A stretch of DNA of 51,133 bases, from contig NZ_JABERD010000059.1 of the NCBI RefSeq assembly GCF_013044505.1, positions 1-51,133 on the forward strand, given 5' to 3'. The translations under genes were made by a program, and so were the position numbers. Positions 1 through 7,643 of the stretch are shown piece after piece (within the stretch, counting starts at the first letter, position 1; each line of letters begins with the position of its first letter). Under the pieces are notes generated by a model. It saw nothing but the letters and a program-made list of their open reading frames with translations. It did no database searches and had not been told where the DNA came from. The stretch comes from Streptomyces sp. S3(2020) (GTDB lineage Bacteria; Actinomycetota; Actinomycetes; Streptomycetales; Streptomycetaceae).

Positions 1-54
1 TCACACGCGATACCGAACCCCGGCCCTGCGGAACCCCCGCCCCCGGAACACCGC

Positions 55-1209
55 GTGCCCCCGCAGCGATCGGACCCGGCGCAGGCCCAGCAGGCTTCCC
101 CGGACGCGATCCTCATCCGCCGGACCATGGCGGAAGTCGCCCCAGTGGCCGACAAGGTCACCTCGTACTTCTACGCGCTCCTCTTCGTCCGCCACCCCCA
201 CCTGCGCTCGCTGTTCCCCGCCGCGATGGACACCCAACGGGACCGGCTGCTCAAGGCGTTGCTCACCGCGGCGGAGCACATCGACAACACTCCCGTCCTC
301 GTCGACTATCTGCAGAACCTCGGCCGCGGCCACCGCAAGTACGGCACCCGGGCCGAGCACTACCCGGCCGTCGGCGAGTGCCTCATCGGCGCGCTGAGCA
401 AGTACGCCGAGAAGATCTGGGAGCCGGAGCTGGAGGCGGCCTGGGTCCGGGCGTACACGACGATCTCGCAGGTGATGATCGACGCGGCGGCCACGGACGA
501 ACTGCGCGCCCCGGCCTGGTGGTACGCCGAGGTCGTGTCGCACGACCTCAGGACGCCGGACGTCGCGGTCGTCACCCTCCGCCCTGACCAGCCCTATCCC
601 TTTCTCGCCGGGCAGTACACGAGCCTGGAGACACCGTGGTGGCCGCGGATCTGGCGGCACTACTCCTTCGCCTCGGCGCCCCGCTCCGACGGTCTGCTGT
701 CGTTCCATGTGAAGGCCGTTCCGGCGGGCTGGGTCTCCAACGCCTTGGTGCACCGCGCCCGGCCCGGAGACATCGTCCGGCTCGGTCCGCCGGCCGGTTC
801 GATGACCGTGGACCACACCACCGACAGCGGACTGCTCTGCCTGGGCGGTGGTACCGGCATAGCGCCGATCAAGGCACTGGTCGAGGATGTCGCCGAACGC
901 GGCGAACGGCGGCCGGTCGAGGTGTTCTACGGCGCCCGCACCGACCACGACCTCTACGACATCGACACCATGCTCAGGCTCCAGCAGTCCCACCCGTGGC
1001 TCTCGGTCCGCGCGGTCATCGACCAACTCGCGCGCGTCCAACTCCCCGATGCCATCCGCCAGTACGGCCCCTGGAACGAGTACGACGCCTTCGTCTCGGG
1101 CCCGCCCGGAATGATCCGCAGCGGTGTGGACGCCTTGCGGGACCTCGGCATCCCGTCGAACCGCATACGCCACGACTCCGTGGAGGAACTCGTCGTCATA
1201 GGCGACTGA
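55..1209 (+). CDS. Flavohemoglobin-like globin/FAD/NAD reductase, possibly 5' partial
   Basis: Residues 1-150 are a globin fold. By alignment to Hmp, Tyr40 is distal B10, Phe54 (in RSLFP) is CD1, and His93 (in GHRKYG, ten residues before EHY) is the proximal F8 haem ligand. Residues 155-255 are an FAD-binding barrel with the RHYS motif at 201-204. The NAD(P) lobe follows, with GGGTGIAP at 264-271 and SGPPGM near the C-terminus. Flavohemoglobins use NAD(P)H and oxygen to convert nitric oxide to nitrate in the cytoplasm. The start used is a GTG at 55, but the frame is open to base 1 and relatives often carry an N-terminal extension, so the true start may lie outside the window. It converges on the Nudix gene. 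Family assignment is firm; NO dioxygenase activity is inferred. Confidence 0.88.
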   Translation: MPPQRSDPAQAQQASPDAILIRRTMAEVAPVADKVTSYFYALLFVRHPHLRSLFPAAMDTQRDRLLKALLTAAEHIDNTPVLVDYLQNLGRGHRKYGTRAEHYPAVGECLIGALSKYAEKIWEPELEAAWVRAYTTISQVMIDAAATDELRAPAWWYAEVVSHDLRTPDVAVVTLRPDQPYPFLAGQYTSLETPWWPRIWRHYSFASAPRSDGLLSFHVKAVPAGWVSNALVHRARPGDIVRLGPPAGSMTVDHTTDSGLLCLGGGTGIAPIKALVEDVAERGERRPVEVFYGARTDHDLYDIDTMLRLQQSHPWLSVRAVIDQLARVQLPDAIRQYGPWNEYDAFVSGPPGMIRSGVDALRDLGIPSNRIRHDSVEELVVIGD

Positions 1210-1230
1210 GCATAGGACTGAGCAGGGGAC

Positions 1231-1713
1231 TCAGCCCAGATCGGGGGCGTGCATGGCACGGACGCCCTCGATGTTCCCGTCCAGGTAGTGCCGCAGGGAC
1301 AGGGGGACGAGGTGGACGGAGGCGATCCCGACACGGGTGAACGGCACCCGCACGATCTCGTACTCACCGATGGGTTCGTCGATTTCGGGGCCGTGCCGCA
1401 GCGAGGTGTCCATGGACTCCAGACGGCAGACGAAGAAGTGCTGGACCTTCACCCCGGTCGTGCCGGGGTCCTCGCCGATGTGCTCGACGGTGTCGACGAA
1501 GCAGGGCACCACATCGGTGATCTTGGCCCCGAGCTCCTCGTACACCTCCCGGTGCAGGGCGTCGACGACAGTCGTGTCGGTCGGCTCGACTCCACCACCG
1601 GGCGTGAGCCAGTAGGGATCCATGCCGGGTTTGGTGCGCTTGATCAGGATCAGGTCGTCGCCATGCAGGAGAACGGCACGTGCGGTGCGCTTGACCACGG
1701 GTCGGACGGTCAT
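1231..1713 (-). CDS. Nudix hydrolase
   Basis: This 160-residue protein has the length of a single Nudix domain. The Nudix box is at about residues 38-64: GGGVEP, then the REVYEELG core that binds divalent metal. Compared with MutT, the glutamate before the helix is replaced by Asp and one residue is inserted before the Arg, a mild variation; the REVYEELG glutamates are intact. Such enzymes cleave nucleoside diphosphates linked to another group; the substrate cannot be told from sequence. A parS-type palindrome lies 21-36 bases upstream of the start. The gene converges with the flavohemoglobin gene across a 21-base gap. Confidence 0.85.
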   Translation of the reverse strand: MTVRPVVKRTARAVLLHGDDLILIKRTKPGMDPYWLTPGGGVEPTDTTVVDALHREVYEELGAKITDVVPCFVDTVEHIGEDPGTTGVKVQHFFVCRLESMDTSLRHGPEIDEPIGEYEIVRVPFTRVGIASVHLVPLSLRHYLDGNIEGVRAMHAPDLG

Positions 1714-1733
1714 GGGTGAAATGTGGCCCGGTT

Positions 1734-1749
1734 GGTTCCACGTGAAACA
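1734..1749. promoter_or_regulatory. parS-like ParB binding site
   Basis: The sequence GGTTCCACGTGAAACA matches the bacterial parS consensus TGTTNCACGTGAAACA at all but the first base. It lies upstream of the Nudix gene. Streptomyces chromosomes carry parS sites clustered around oriC, and three further sites occur in this window. ParB binding is inferred. Confidence 0.75.
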
Positions 1750-1801
1750 TCGCGGACCGTCATCGGTCGAGCTCGCCCGGTGACCGGAGGAAAAGTGCAG
1801 G

Positions 1802-2707
1802 TCAGCACCAGTCCGTAGCCGCCTCCAGCAGCCAGTCGTGAGCGCGCGCGATGTGCGGCATCGCCAGCGTGCCGGTACGGACCACCAGGAAGTACGTCCG
1901 CAGCGGCGGTACCGCCGGATGGTGCAGGGCGACGACGTCGCCGCGCTCCAGGGCGGACGCGCACAGATAGCTGGGCAGCACCGCGAGCCCGGCGCCCGCC
2001 GTTGCGCAGGCGAGCGCCGCGCGCAGGTCGGGGACGATGACGGTGCCCGGGGCCGCCGGACGGGAGTCGAAGACGGACGCCCAGTAGCGCGAGACGAACG
2101 GCAGTGACTCGTGGACCTCGACCACCGGGAGGTTCTCCAGGGCGGGTGCTCCCTTGCGGCGCAGGCTCCCGGTATTGATCCGCTTCGCCCAGCGCGGGGA
2201 GGCGACCAGGACGTGCACCTCGTCGCAGAGCGCAGTCGCCGTGAGCAGGGAGCCGCGTGGACGGGCCGTGGTGATGGCCAGATCGTGATGCCCGGCTGCC
2301 AGCCCCTCCAGGGTCTCCTCGGCGTTCCCGAAGGAGGCGCGCAGCGCGAAGCCCTGGCCGTCCTCGCCGGTCAGCTCGGTGAGCGCGGGCAGGGCCCGCT
2401 CGGCGATGAACTCGGGGGGCCCGGCTAGGTGGAGGGTTCGTAAAGAGGACGCGTCGTCGAGGCCGGTCTCGGTGATCTCCACCAGGGCGTCCAGATGCGG
2501 CGCGGCCTTGTGGGCGAGCTCGTCGCCGATGGTCGTCGGGGTCACCCCGCGGGCCTGCCGCAGGAACAGGGGACGGCCCAGCTGCCGCTCCAGGGTACGG
2601 ATCTGCGAGGTCACGGCCGGTTGGGAGAGGCCGAGCAGCGCGGCGGCCCTGGTGAAGGAGCCGGCCCGGTGCACGGTCACGAAGGTCCGCAACAAGGCCA
2701 GATCCAT
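1802..2707 (-). CDS. LysR family transcriptional regulator
   Basis: At 301 residues this has the normal LysR length. The N-terminal winged helix-turn-helix (about residues 1-60) reads LLRTFVTVHRAGSFTRAAA, LGLSQPAVTSQIRTLE, then GRPLFLR, the standard LysR signature. Residues 90-300 form the substrate-binding domain. The ligand is unknown. LysR proteins often control an adjacent gene, but the neighbours here point the same way (cystathionine gamma-lyase upstream, Nudix downstream) and a strong terminator separates this gene from the lyase. The 147 bases before the start are unusually AT-rich for this genome (around 2757-2820) and probably hold its promoter. Confidence 0.9.
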   Translation of the reverse strand: MDLALLRTFVTVHRAGSFTRAAALLGLSQPAVTSQIRTLERQLGRPLFLRQARGVTPTTIGDELAHKAAPHLDALVEITETGLDDASSLRTLHLAGPPEFIAERALPALTELTGEDGQGFALRASFGNAEETLEGLAAGHHDLAITTARPRGSLLTATALCDEVHVLVASPRWAKRINTGSLRRKGAPALENLPVVEVHESLPFVSRYWASVFDSRPAAPGTVIVPDLRAALACATAGAGLAVLPSYLCASALERGDVVALHHPAVPPLRTYFLVVRTGTLAMPHIARAHDWLLEAATDWC

Positions 2708-2854
2708 GCCGCGCCCTCCCCGTTCTGTACCTGCTCCCGGCCCCCGGCCGCGCCCAACTATAAATATGTCGATAGGTCGCTGTCGCTACTGTGATTGGAC
2801 ACTGACACAGAGTCAACTAGCCTTGCTTGCGCGGTTCTTCGCGCGCGGAACCGA

Positions 2855-2893
2855 GGACGGTCCGAGCCACGAGGGGGGAGGCTCGGACCGTCC
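2855..2893 (-). terminator. Strong hairpin terminator after cystathionine gamma-lyase
   Basis: A perfect 14-bp stem, GGACGGTCCGAGCC at 2855-2868 against its reverse complement at 2880-2893, encloses an 11-base loop. It sits just past the stop of the lyase gene and before the LysR promoter region. There is no U tract, which is usual for Streptomyces terminators. Confidence 0.75.
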
Positions 2894-2935
2894 GTTGTGC
2901 GTAGCCCGGCACCTACAGGGGCGTAGAAGAAGAGG

Positions 2936-4075
2936 TCAGTGCGCCGACTCGTCCAGCGCACGCAGCACATCCGCCACCAGATCCTCAGGGTCCTCGGCGC
3001 CGACCGAGAAGCGGACGAAGCCGTCCGGCACCGCGTCCCCGCCCCATCGCCCACGCCGCTCGGCCGTGGAACGCACTCCACCGAAGCTCGTCGCGTCGTC
3101 CACCAGCCGCAGCGCGTCGAGGAAACGGTCGGCACGCTCGCGCGAAGCCAGCGTGAAGGAGACCACGCACCCGTAGCGCCGCATCTGCTGCGAGGCGACC
3201 TTGTGCGAGGGATCGTCGGGCAGTCCCGGATACCGCAGCCCCGTGACGTCCGGCCGCCCCTTCAGGGCCTCGGCGAGCACGAGCGCGGTTGCGTTCTGCC
3301 GGTCGACCCGCAGCTGGAGCGTGGCGATCGAGCGGTGCGCGAGCCAGGCCTCCATGGGTCCCGGGATCGCCCCGACGATCTTGCGCCAGCGTCGTACGGC
3401 GGCCATCGCCTCGCCGTCGCGGCCGGTGACATATCCCAGGAGGACGTCTCCGTGCCCCGTGAGCTGCTTGGTGCCGCTGGCCACCGAGAAGTCGGCGCCG
3501 AGCTCCAGGGGGCGCTGTCCGAGGGGCGTCGCGAGGGTGTTGTCGACGGCGACGAGGGCGCCACGCGCGTGTGCCGCCTCGACGAGCCGGCGGATGTCGC
3601 ACACGTCGAGCCCGGGGTTCGACGGCGTCTCGATCCACAGCAGCTTCGCGCCGTCCAGGACCTCCAGCTGGGCGTCGCCGCCGGTCGGCGCGGTCCGCAC
3701 CTCGATGCCGTACGCCTCGAGCTGTGCGCGCACCAGGGGCAGCACCTGGTAGCCGTCGTTCGGCAGGACGACCGTGTCCCCCGCGCGCAGCTGGGAGAAG
3801 AGCACCGAGGAGATGGCGGCCATGCCCGAGGCGAACACGAGCGTCTGGAGGTCGTCCTGCCCGGGCGCCTCCAGTTCGCCGATCGCCTGCTCCAGGAGCG
3901 TCCAGGTGGGGTTCTCGTCCCGGCCGTAGGTGTACGGGCCGCCCACCTCACCCGGCAGATGGAAGTGGGCGGCGAAGACCGGACCGGGCAGGGTGGGTTC
4001 GTTCCTGACCGGCTCCGGCAGTCCCGCCCGTACCGCGCGCGTGCCCTCGCCGTTGCCCCCGGTCGTCTCGTTCAT
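2936..4075 (-). CDS. Cystathionine gamma-lyase / Cys-Met metabolism PLP enzyme
   Basis: This 379-residue protein belongs to the Cys/Met metabolism PLP-dependent family. The PLP lysine is Lys203 in SVASGTKQLTGHGD. Other family motifs are TLVFASGMAAIS (80-89), WIETPSNPG (148-155) and VAVDNT with TPLGQRPLELG. Enzymes of this group split cystathionine into cysteine, 2-oxobutyrate and ammonia, or carry out related gamma-replacement reactions; sequence alone does not fix the specificity. The start codon overlaps the stop of the upstream phosphatase gene as ATGA (4072-4075), implying translational coupling. It is the last gene of a holin-like/ptpA/lyase operon ended by the hairpin at 2855-2893. Confidence 0.88.
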   Translation of the reverse strand: MNETTGGNGEGTRAVRAGLPEPVRNEPTLPGPVFAAHFHLPGEVGGPYTYGRDENPTWTLLEQAIGELEAPGQDDLQTLVFASGMAAISSVLFSQLRAGDTVVLPNDGYQVLPLVRAQLEAYGIEVRTAPTGGDAQLEVLDGAKLLWIETPSNPGLDVCDIRRLVEAAHARGALVAVDNTLATPLGQRPLELGADFSVASGTKQLTGHGDVLLGYVTGRDGEAMAAVRRWRKIVGAIPGPMEAWLAHRSIATLQLRVDRQNATALVLAEALKGRPDVTGLRYPGLPDDPSHKVASQQMRRYGCVVSFTLASRERADRFLDALRLVDDATSFGGVRSTAERRGRWGGDAVPDGFVRFSVGAEDPEDLVADVLRALDESAH

Positions 4076-4563
4076 GCCACTCGTCCTTCCACGTCCTCGC
4101 GTACCGCGGCGAGCAGACCCTCGCTCGCCGCCTCCACCATCTCAAGGCACTCCTCGAAGCCGTGCATCCCCCCGTAGTAGGGGTCCGGTACATCGAGGTC
4201 GTCGCCCGCGGACGGGTCGTAGGAGCGCAGGAGCCGCACCTTCGCCGCGTCCTCAGGGGTCGGCGCCAGGCGGCGCAGGGCCCTGAGGTGGCCGTGGTCG
4301 AGGGCGATGACGAGGTCGAGCCGGGAGAACCACGACGGCTGGAACTGGCGGGCCGTGTGGACGCCGTTGTAGCCGTGCTCCTCAAGGACCGACACGGTGC
4401 GCGGGTCGGCGCCGTCGCCCTCGTGCCAGCCGCCCGTGCCGGCACTGTCGACCTCGACCCGGCCGTCGAGCCCGTCCTCCGCCACACGGGCGCGGAAGAC
4501 GGACTCGGCCATCGGCGAGCGGCAGATGTTGCCGGTGCAGACGAAGCAGACGCGGTACGTCAT
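4072..4563 (-). CDS. ptpA: Low molecular weight protein tyrosine phosphatase
   Basis: At 163 residues this has the family length. The catalytic P-loop CTGNICRS is near the N-terminus (CX5R, with Cys the nucleophile and Arg binding phosphate), and the general-acid aspartate is in VPDPYYGG. In S. coelicolor the corresponding gene in this neighbourhood is ptpA, whose product dephosphorylates phosphotyrosine and affects antibiotic production; the symbol is assigned from family plus remembered synteny. It starts 6 bases after the holin-like gene and overlaps the lyase start by 4 bases, so it is the middle gene of an operon. Confidence 0.88.
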   Translation of the reverse strand: MTYRVCFVCTGNICRSPMAESVFRARVAEDGLDGRVEVDSAGTGGWHEGDGADPRTVSVLEEHGYNGVHTARQFQPSWFSRLDLVIALDHGHLRALRRLAPTPEDAAKVRLLRSYDPSAGDDLDVPDPYYGGMHGFEECLEMVEAASEGLLAAVREDVEGRVA

Positions 4564-4569
4564 GAGGGC

Positions 4570-4947
4570 TCAGTCGCCGTCGGGCAGGACGACGTTGAGT
4601 GCCCAGGACACGATCGAGATGATCAGGCCGCCGACCACCGCGGTCCAGAAGCCGTCGACGTGGAAACTCAGGTCGACCTTGTCGGCCAGCCACGAGGTCA
4701 GCAGCAGCATCAGCGCGTTGACGATCAGGGTGAACAGACCGAGCGTCAGGATCAGCAGCGGGAGGCTGAAGAGCTTTACGACCGGCTTGACCAGGAAGTT
4801 CACCACGCCGAAGATCAGCGCGACAAGGATCAGGGTGCCGATCTTCTTGCCCGTGCTGTCACCGGTCAGGGTGATCTTGTCCAGCAGCCAGACGGCGACC
4901 GCCAGGGCGCCCGCGTTGGCGATCGTCTTGACTACGAAATTCTTCAT
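4570..4947 (-). CDS. Phage-holin-family (DUF) membrane protein
   Basis: This 125-residue, very hydrophobic protein has about four membrane segments. Examples are AGALAVAVWLLDKI, LILVALIFGVVNFLV, LLILTLGLFTLIV and the C-terminal VVGGLIISIVSWALNVVL. It matches the small conserved integral membrane family annotated as 'phage holin family' in actinobacteria; there is no evidence that it forms lysis pores. The ATG at 4947 gives the conserved start MKNFVVKT. It is divergent from the cupin gene, whose start is 60 bases away, so the two promoters share 4948-5007. It is the first gene of the operon with ptpA. Confidence 0.8.
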   Translation of the reverse strand: MKNFVVKTIANAGALAVAVWLLDKITLTGDSTGKKIGTLILVALIFGVVNFLVKPVVKLFSLPLLILTLGLFTLIVNALMLLLTSWLADKVDLSFHVDGFWTAVVGGLIISIVSWALNVVLPDGD

Positions 4948-5007
4948 GTGTCTGATCGTGGCAGAAGAGATCGACGATGAGCAGTGTGACGAAGGCGGAC
5001 AAGGGCG

Positions 5008-5325
5008 ATGAAGGCATTCCGGCTGGATGAACTGGAGGCGGAGCGCGCCGCCAACGAGGGCGCCTACCTGCAGTTTCTGCGTGAGCGGAACATGTCGGTC
5101 GGGCTGTACGCGCTGGACGCCGGTGAACATGATCCACAGAAGCCGCACAATCAGGACGAGGTCTACTTCGTTGTGAGCGGCCGCGCCGCGATCACCGTCG
5201 GCATGGAGACCACCCAGGTCGCACGCGGCAGCGTGGTCTACGTACCGGCCGGTGTCGCCCACAAGTTCCACCACATCAGCGAGGACCTGCGGGTGCTCGT
5301 GGTGTTCTCTCCGCCCGAGAGCTGA
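5008..5325 (+). CDS. Single-domain cupin protein
   Basis: The 105 residues form one cupin barrel. Motif 1 is seen around HNQDEVYFVVSGRAAI (a variant of G(X)5HXH(X)3-4E(X)6G) and motif 2 in GSVVYVPAGVAHKFHHI. Several histidines and a glutamate are placed to bind one divalent metal. Small cupins of this kind are metal-dependent isomerases, dioxygenases or ligand sensors, and no specific reaction can be named. It is transcribed away from the holin-like gene. Confidence 0.85.
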   Translation: MKAFRLDELEAERAANEGAYLQFLRERNMSVGLYALDAGEHDPQKPHNQDEVYFVVSGRAAITVGMETTQVARGSVVYVPAGVAHKFHHISEDLRVLVVFSPPES

Positions 5326-5505
5326 CCCGGCACCCCGGGATTCCCTAGGGGATCAGTCAGGGGAGGACAAGGGGTGCGAGGCCCCCGCCGGGGCCCCTCC
5401 CCGCTCTAGCATCGAGTGCAGGACATCAGAAGGATCCGGCACACGAGCCCGGGTCTTCGACCGGACCCGGCACGAGCGACGGGCGGAGAGGTAAGGACGA
5501 GAGCA

Positions 5506-5718
5506 ATGGGAGATTTCTTCGCGGGACTGCCCTGGTGGGTGAAGTGGATCGCGGTGCCGGTCATCGCCCTGGTCGTGTTCGGCGGGCTGATAGCCAGCGT
5601 CGTCGGGTTCGTCATCGGACTGCTCTTCAAGCTGCTGGTCTTCGTGGCCCTGGTCGGCGGACTGATCTACGTGGTGCGGAAGTTCACGTCGAGCTCCTCG
5701 TCGCGCGGCGACTGGTGA
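5506..5718 (+). CDS. DUF5326-type small membrane protein
   Basis: This 70-residue protein has two membrane segments, IAVPVIALVVFGGLIASVVGF and LLFKLLVFVALVGGLIYVV, and a short basic-serine tail (RKFTSSSSSRGDW). It is typical of a conserved Streptomyces family of unknown function found just upstream of ssgR. ATG 5506 is preferred over upstream in-frame codons because a purine-rich stretch (GGTAAGGACGAGAG) precedes it at ribosome-binding distance and the residues before it do not look coding. Confidence 0.75.
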   Translation: MGDFFAGLPWWVKWIAVPVIALVVFGGLIASVVGFVIGLLFKLLVFVALVGGLIYVVRKFTSSSSSRGDW

Positions 5719-5742
5719 CACGTGCGGCCATCGGCGAACGGC

Positions 5743-5771
5743 ACCGGTGATCGGTAACAGGAATCACCGGT
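5743..5771 (+). terminator. Hairpin terminator after the DUF5326 gene
   Basis: A perfect 9-bp stem, ACCGGTGAT and its reverse complement ATCACCGGT, encloses an 11-base loop 24 bases after the stop codon. The rest of 5772-5928 holds no recognisable feature and probably contains the ssgR promoter. Confidence 0.6.
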
Positions 5772-5928
5772 TCCCTCGCGCGAGGGAAGTTTCGGTACAG
5801 GCCGAGTGCGAGCGGTGCCGGACGGTTAAAGTCCGGAATTCGACGCGGGGACGATCCCCCGCGAGCGGCGCACACCCCCTCCCGTGTCCCCCCGCACGGG
5901 CGGCCCCCTCGCGCTTCGGGAGTGACCC

Positions 5929-6876
5929 TTGGCCACGGTTGACACCGCACCCGCAGAACGCCTCACAGCCCCCGCACCGGTCCGGGCGGCCGTCCCGTCG
6001 CCGGAACATCGACTCCGGCCGCCGGCACAGCCCGCGGCCACGAGCCGGTCCCGCCCGGGGACACCTCTGGCACCGCCATCGGACCCGGCTCCGGGAGCAG
6101 CCCCCACCGACTCTCCGGAACCACCGCACTCCACGACCCTCATCGGCTCCGTCCAGCGCGCGATGCGCCTGCTGGAATCCGTCGCCGAGCACGAGCACGG
6201 CGCCCCCGCCAAACAACTGGCCCGCGAGACCGGCCTGGCCCTGCCCACGGCCTATCACCTGCTGCGCACCCTGGTCCACGAGGGATATCTGCGCCGGGAC
6301 AAGGGCCTGTTCTTCCTCGGGGAGGCGGCCGAACGGCTGAGCAGCAGCGGAGCACAGCAGAAACGTCGCAGCACGATCGCCGAGACACTGGCCCACTGGC
6401 GCGACGCCATCGGCGTACCCGTGTACTACGCGGTCTACCGGGACGGCGAGATCGAGGTCATGTGCGTCTCCGACACCCCGGGCAACCCGGCGGTCGAGGA
6501 ATGGGCCGACTTCCGCGAGACGGCGCACGCGCACGCCATCGGCCAGTGCCTGCTTGCCCAACTGGACGAGGACGACCGCCGCGACCACCTGGACCGCTAC
6601 CCCGTGCGGGCCATCACCCCGTACACCGTGCGGGACAACCACACGCTGCTGCGGCGTCTGGACCGGACGAAACGGATGGAACCCGTCTTCGAACGGCAGG
6701 AGTACGCACTGGGGACGGTCTGCGCGGCGATTCCGATCACCGTGGGCACCACCGCCGGGACGATGGCCATTTCGCTTCCCGTCCACCAGGCCGACCGACT
6801 GGCCGACGCCAGCCGTCAGTTGCAGAGCGAGGTCGGACGCCTTCTCGGGTCGCTCGCGATCTCTATCAGTATCTGA
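5929..6876 (+). CDS. ssgR: SsgR, IclR-type activator of ssgA
   Basis: This IclR-family regulator has a Pro/Ala-rich N-terminal extension (about residues 1-70). The winged helix-turn-helix follows (SVQRAMRLLESVAEHEHGAPAKQLA, then GLALPTAYHLLRTLVHEGYL), and then the IclR effector domain (VYYAVYRDGEIEVMCVSD, AHAHAIGQCLLAQL, GTVCAAIPI). In S. coelicolor and S. griseus, SsgR sits immediately upstream of ssgA and activates it at the onset of sporulation. The start is a TTG at 5929 with a weak GGGAG upstream; a later start within the low-complexity N-terminus is possible. The 99-base gap to ssgA should contain the SsgR-controlled promoter. Confidence 0.9.
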   Translation: MATVDTAPAERLTAPAPVRAAVPSPEHRLRPPAQPAATSRSRPGTPLAPPSDPAPGAAPTDSPEPPHSTTLIGSVQRAMRLLESVAEHEHGAPAKQLARETGLALPTAYHLLRTLVHEGYLRRDKGLFFLGEAAERLSSSGAQQKRRSTIAETLAHWRDAIGVPVYYAVYRDGEIEVMCVSDTPGNPAVEEWADFRETAHAHAIGQCLLAQLDEDDRRDHLDRYPVRAITPYTVRDNHTLLRRLDRTKRMEPVFERQEYALGTVCAAIPITVGTTAGTMAISLPVHQADRLADASRQLQSEVGRLLGSLAISISI

Positions 6877-6975
6877 AAACTCACTCCTTGTGATCTCCCG
6901 TGTACGTTCAGCAAACTTCCACCACAGTCAAAGGGATCATTCCCGGCCAGTCGACGGCAGATGACGGGGTAGACG

Positions 6976-7413
6976 ATGGGTGAGTCCGTACAGGCAGAGG
7001 TCATGATGAGCTTTCTCGTGTCCGAGGAGCTCTCCTTCCGCATCCCGGTGGAGCTGCGCTACGAGACCTGCGATCCCTACGCCGTGCGGCTCACCTTCCA
7101 TCTGCCCGGTGACGCGCCGGTGACCTGGGCGTTCGGGCGTGAGCTGCTGATCGACGGGGTGGGGCGGCCGTGCGGGGACGGGGACGTGCGTATCGCGCCG
7201 GCCGAGGTGGACACGCTGGGTGAGGTCCTGATCCGCCTTCAGGTCGGCGTCGACCAGGCGCTGTTCCGCTCGTCGGCCGCGCCGCTCATCGCCTTCCTCG
7301 ACCGCACCGACAAGCTGGTGCCGCTGGGCCAGGAGGGGGCGCACGCCGACTTCGACGCCCACCTCGATGAGGCACTGGACCGGATTCTGGCGGAGGAACA
7401 GAGCGCGGGCTGA
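6976..7413 (+). CDS. ssgA: SsgA sporulation-specific cell division activator
   Basis: This 145-residue member of the SALP (SsgA-like protein) family is nearly identical, from memory, to S. coelicolor SsgA. It carries MSFLVSEELSFRIPVELRYE, CDPYAVRLTFHLPG and the conserved C-terminus DAHLDEALDRILAEE. SsgA localises SsgB and thereby FtsZ to future septum sites in aerial hyphae. The first ATG at 6976 gives the N-terminal MGESVQAEVM; the alternative ATGs at residues 10 and 11 would give the shorter form starting MSFL. A terminator hairpin overlaps its stop codon. Confidence 0.95.
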   Translation: MGESVQAEVMMSFLVSEELSFRIPVELRYETCDPYAVRLTFHLPGDAPVTWAFGRELLIDGVGRPCGDGDVRIAPAEVDTLGEVLIRLQVGVDQALFRSSAAPLIAFLDRTDKLVPLGQEGAHADFDAHLDEALDRILAEEQSAG

Positions 7414-7448
7414 AGCGTTACGGCCATGGGGGGGGGTAACGCTTCAGC
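7409..7448 (+). terminator. ssgA terminator hairpin
   Basis: A perfect 13-bp inverted repeat (GCTGAAGCGTTAC at 7409-7421, its complement at 7436-7448) encloses a G-rich 14-base loop. The left arm overlaps the ssgA stop codon, so the hairpin includes the last coding bases. Confidence 0.7.
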
Positions 7449-7481
7449 GCGGACGTGGGGTTTGCGCAGAAACGCTTCTCC

Positions 7482-7532
7482 TTCGGGTGCTTCGGGTGCT
7501 TCGGGTGCTTCGGGTGCTTCGGGTGCTTCGGG
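7482..7532. repeat. Tandem 9-bp repeat, TTCGGGTGC x5 plus partial
   Basis: Five exact copies of TTCGGGTGC run from 7482 to 7526, followed by a sixth that diverges after TTCGGG. The array lies in the intergenic space between ssgA and the convergent YibE/F gene, between two terminator hairpins. No protein is expected here. It is probably a slippage-prone minisatellite. Confidence 0.9.
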
Positions 7533-7550
7533 CGGGGCCAGGGGAATGCC

Positions 7551-7582
7551 AGAAGGGCTGTACGGCGCCGTACAGCCCTTCT
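7551..7582. terminator. Bidirectional terminator, 32-bp perfect palindrome
   Basis: AGAAGGGCTGTACGGC is followed directly by its reverse complement with no spacer. It lies between the convergent ssgA and yibE/F-like genes and ends in CTTCT, so it can act as a terminator for both strands. Confidence 0.75.
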
Positions 7583-7643
7583 CGCGGCAGCAGACGCACG
7601 CAGGGCGCGGCGCAGGCGCGCAGACGCGTCGCAGACCACGGCG

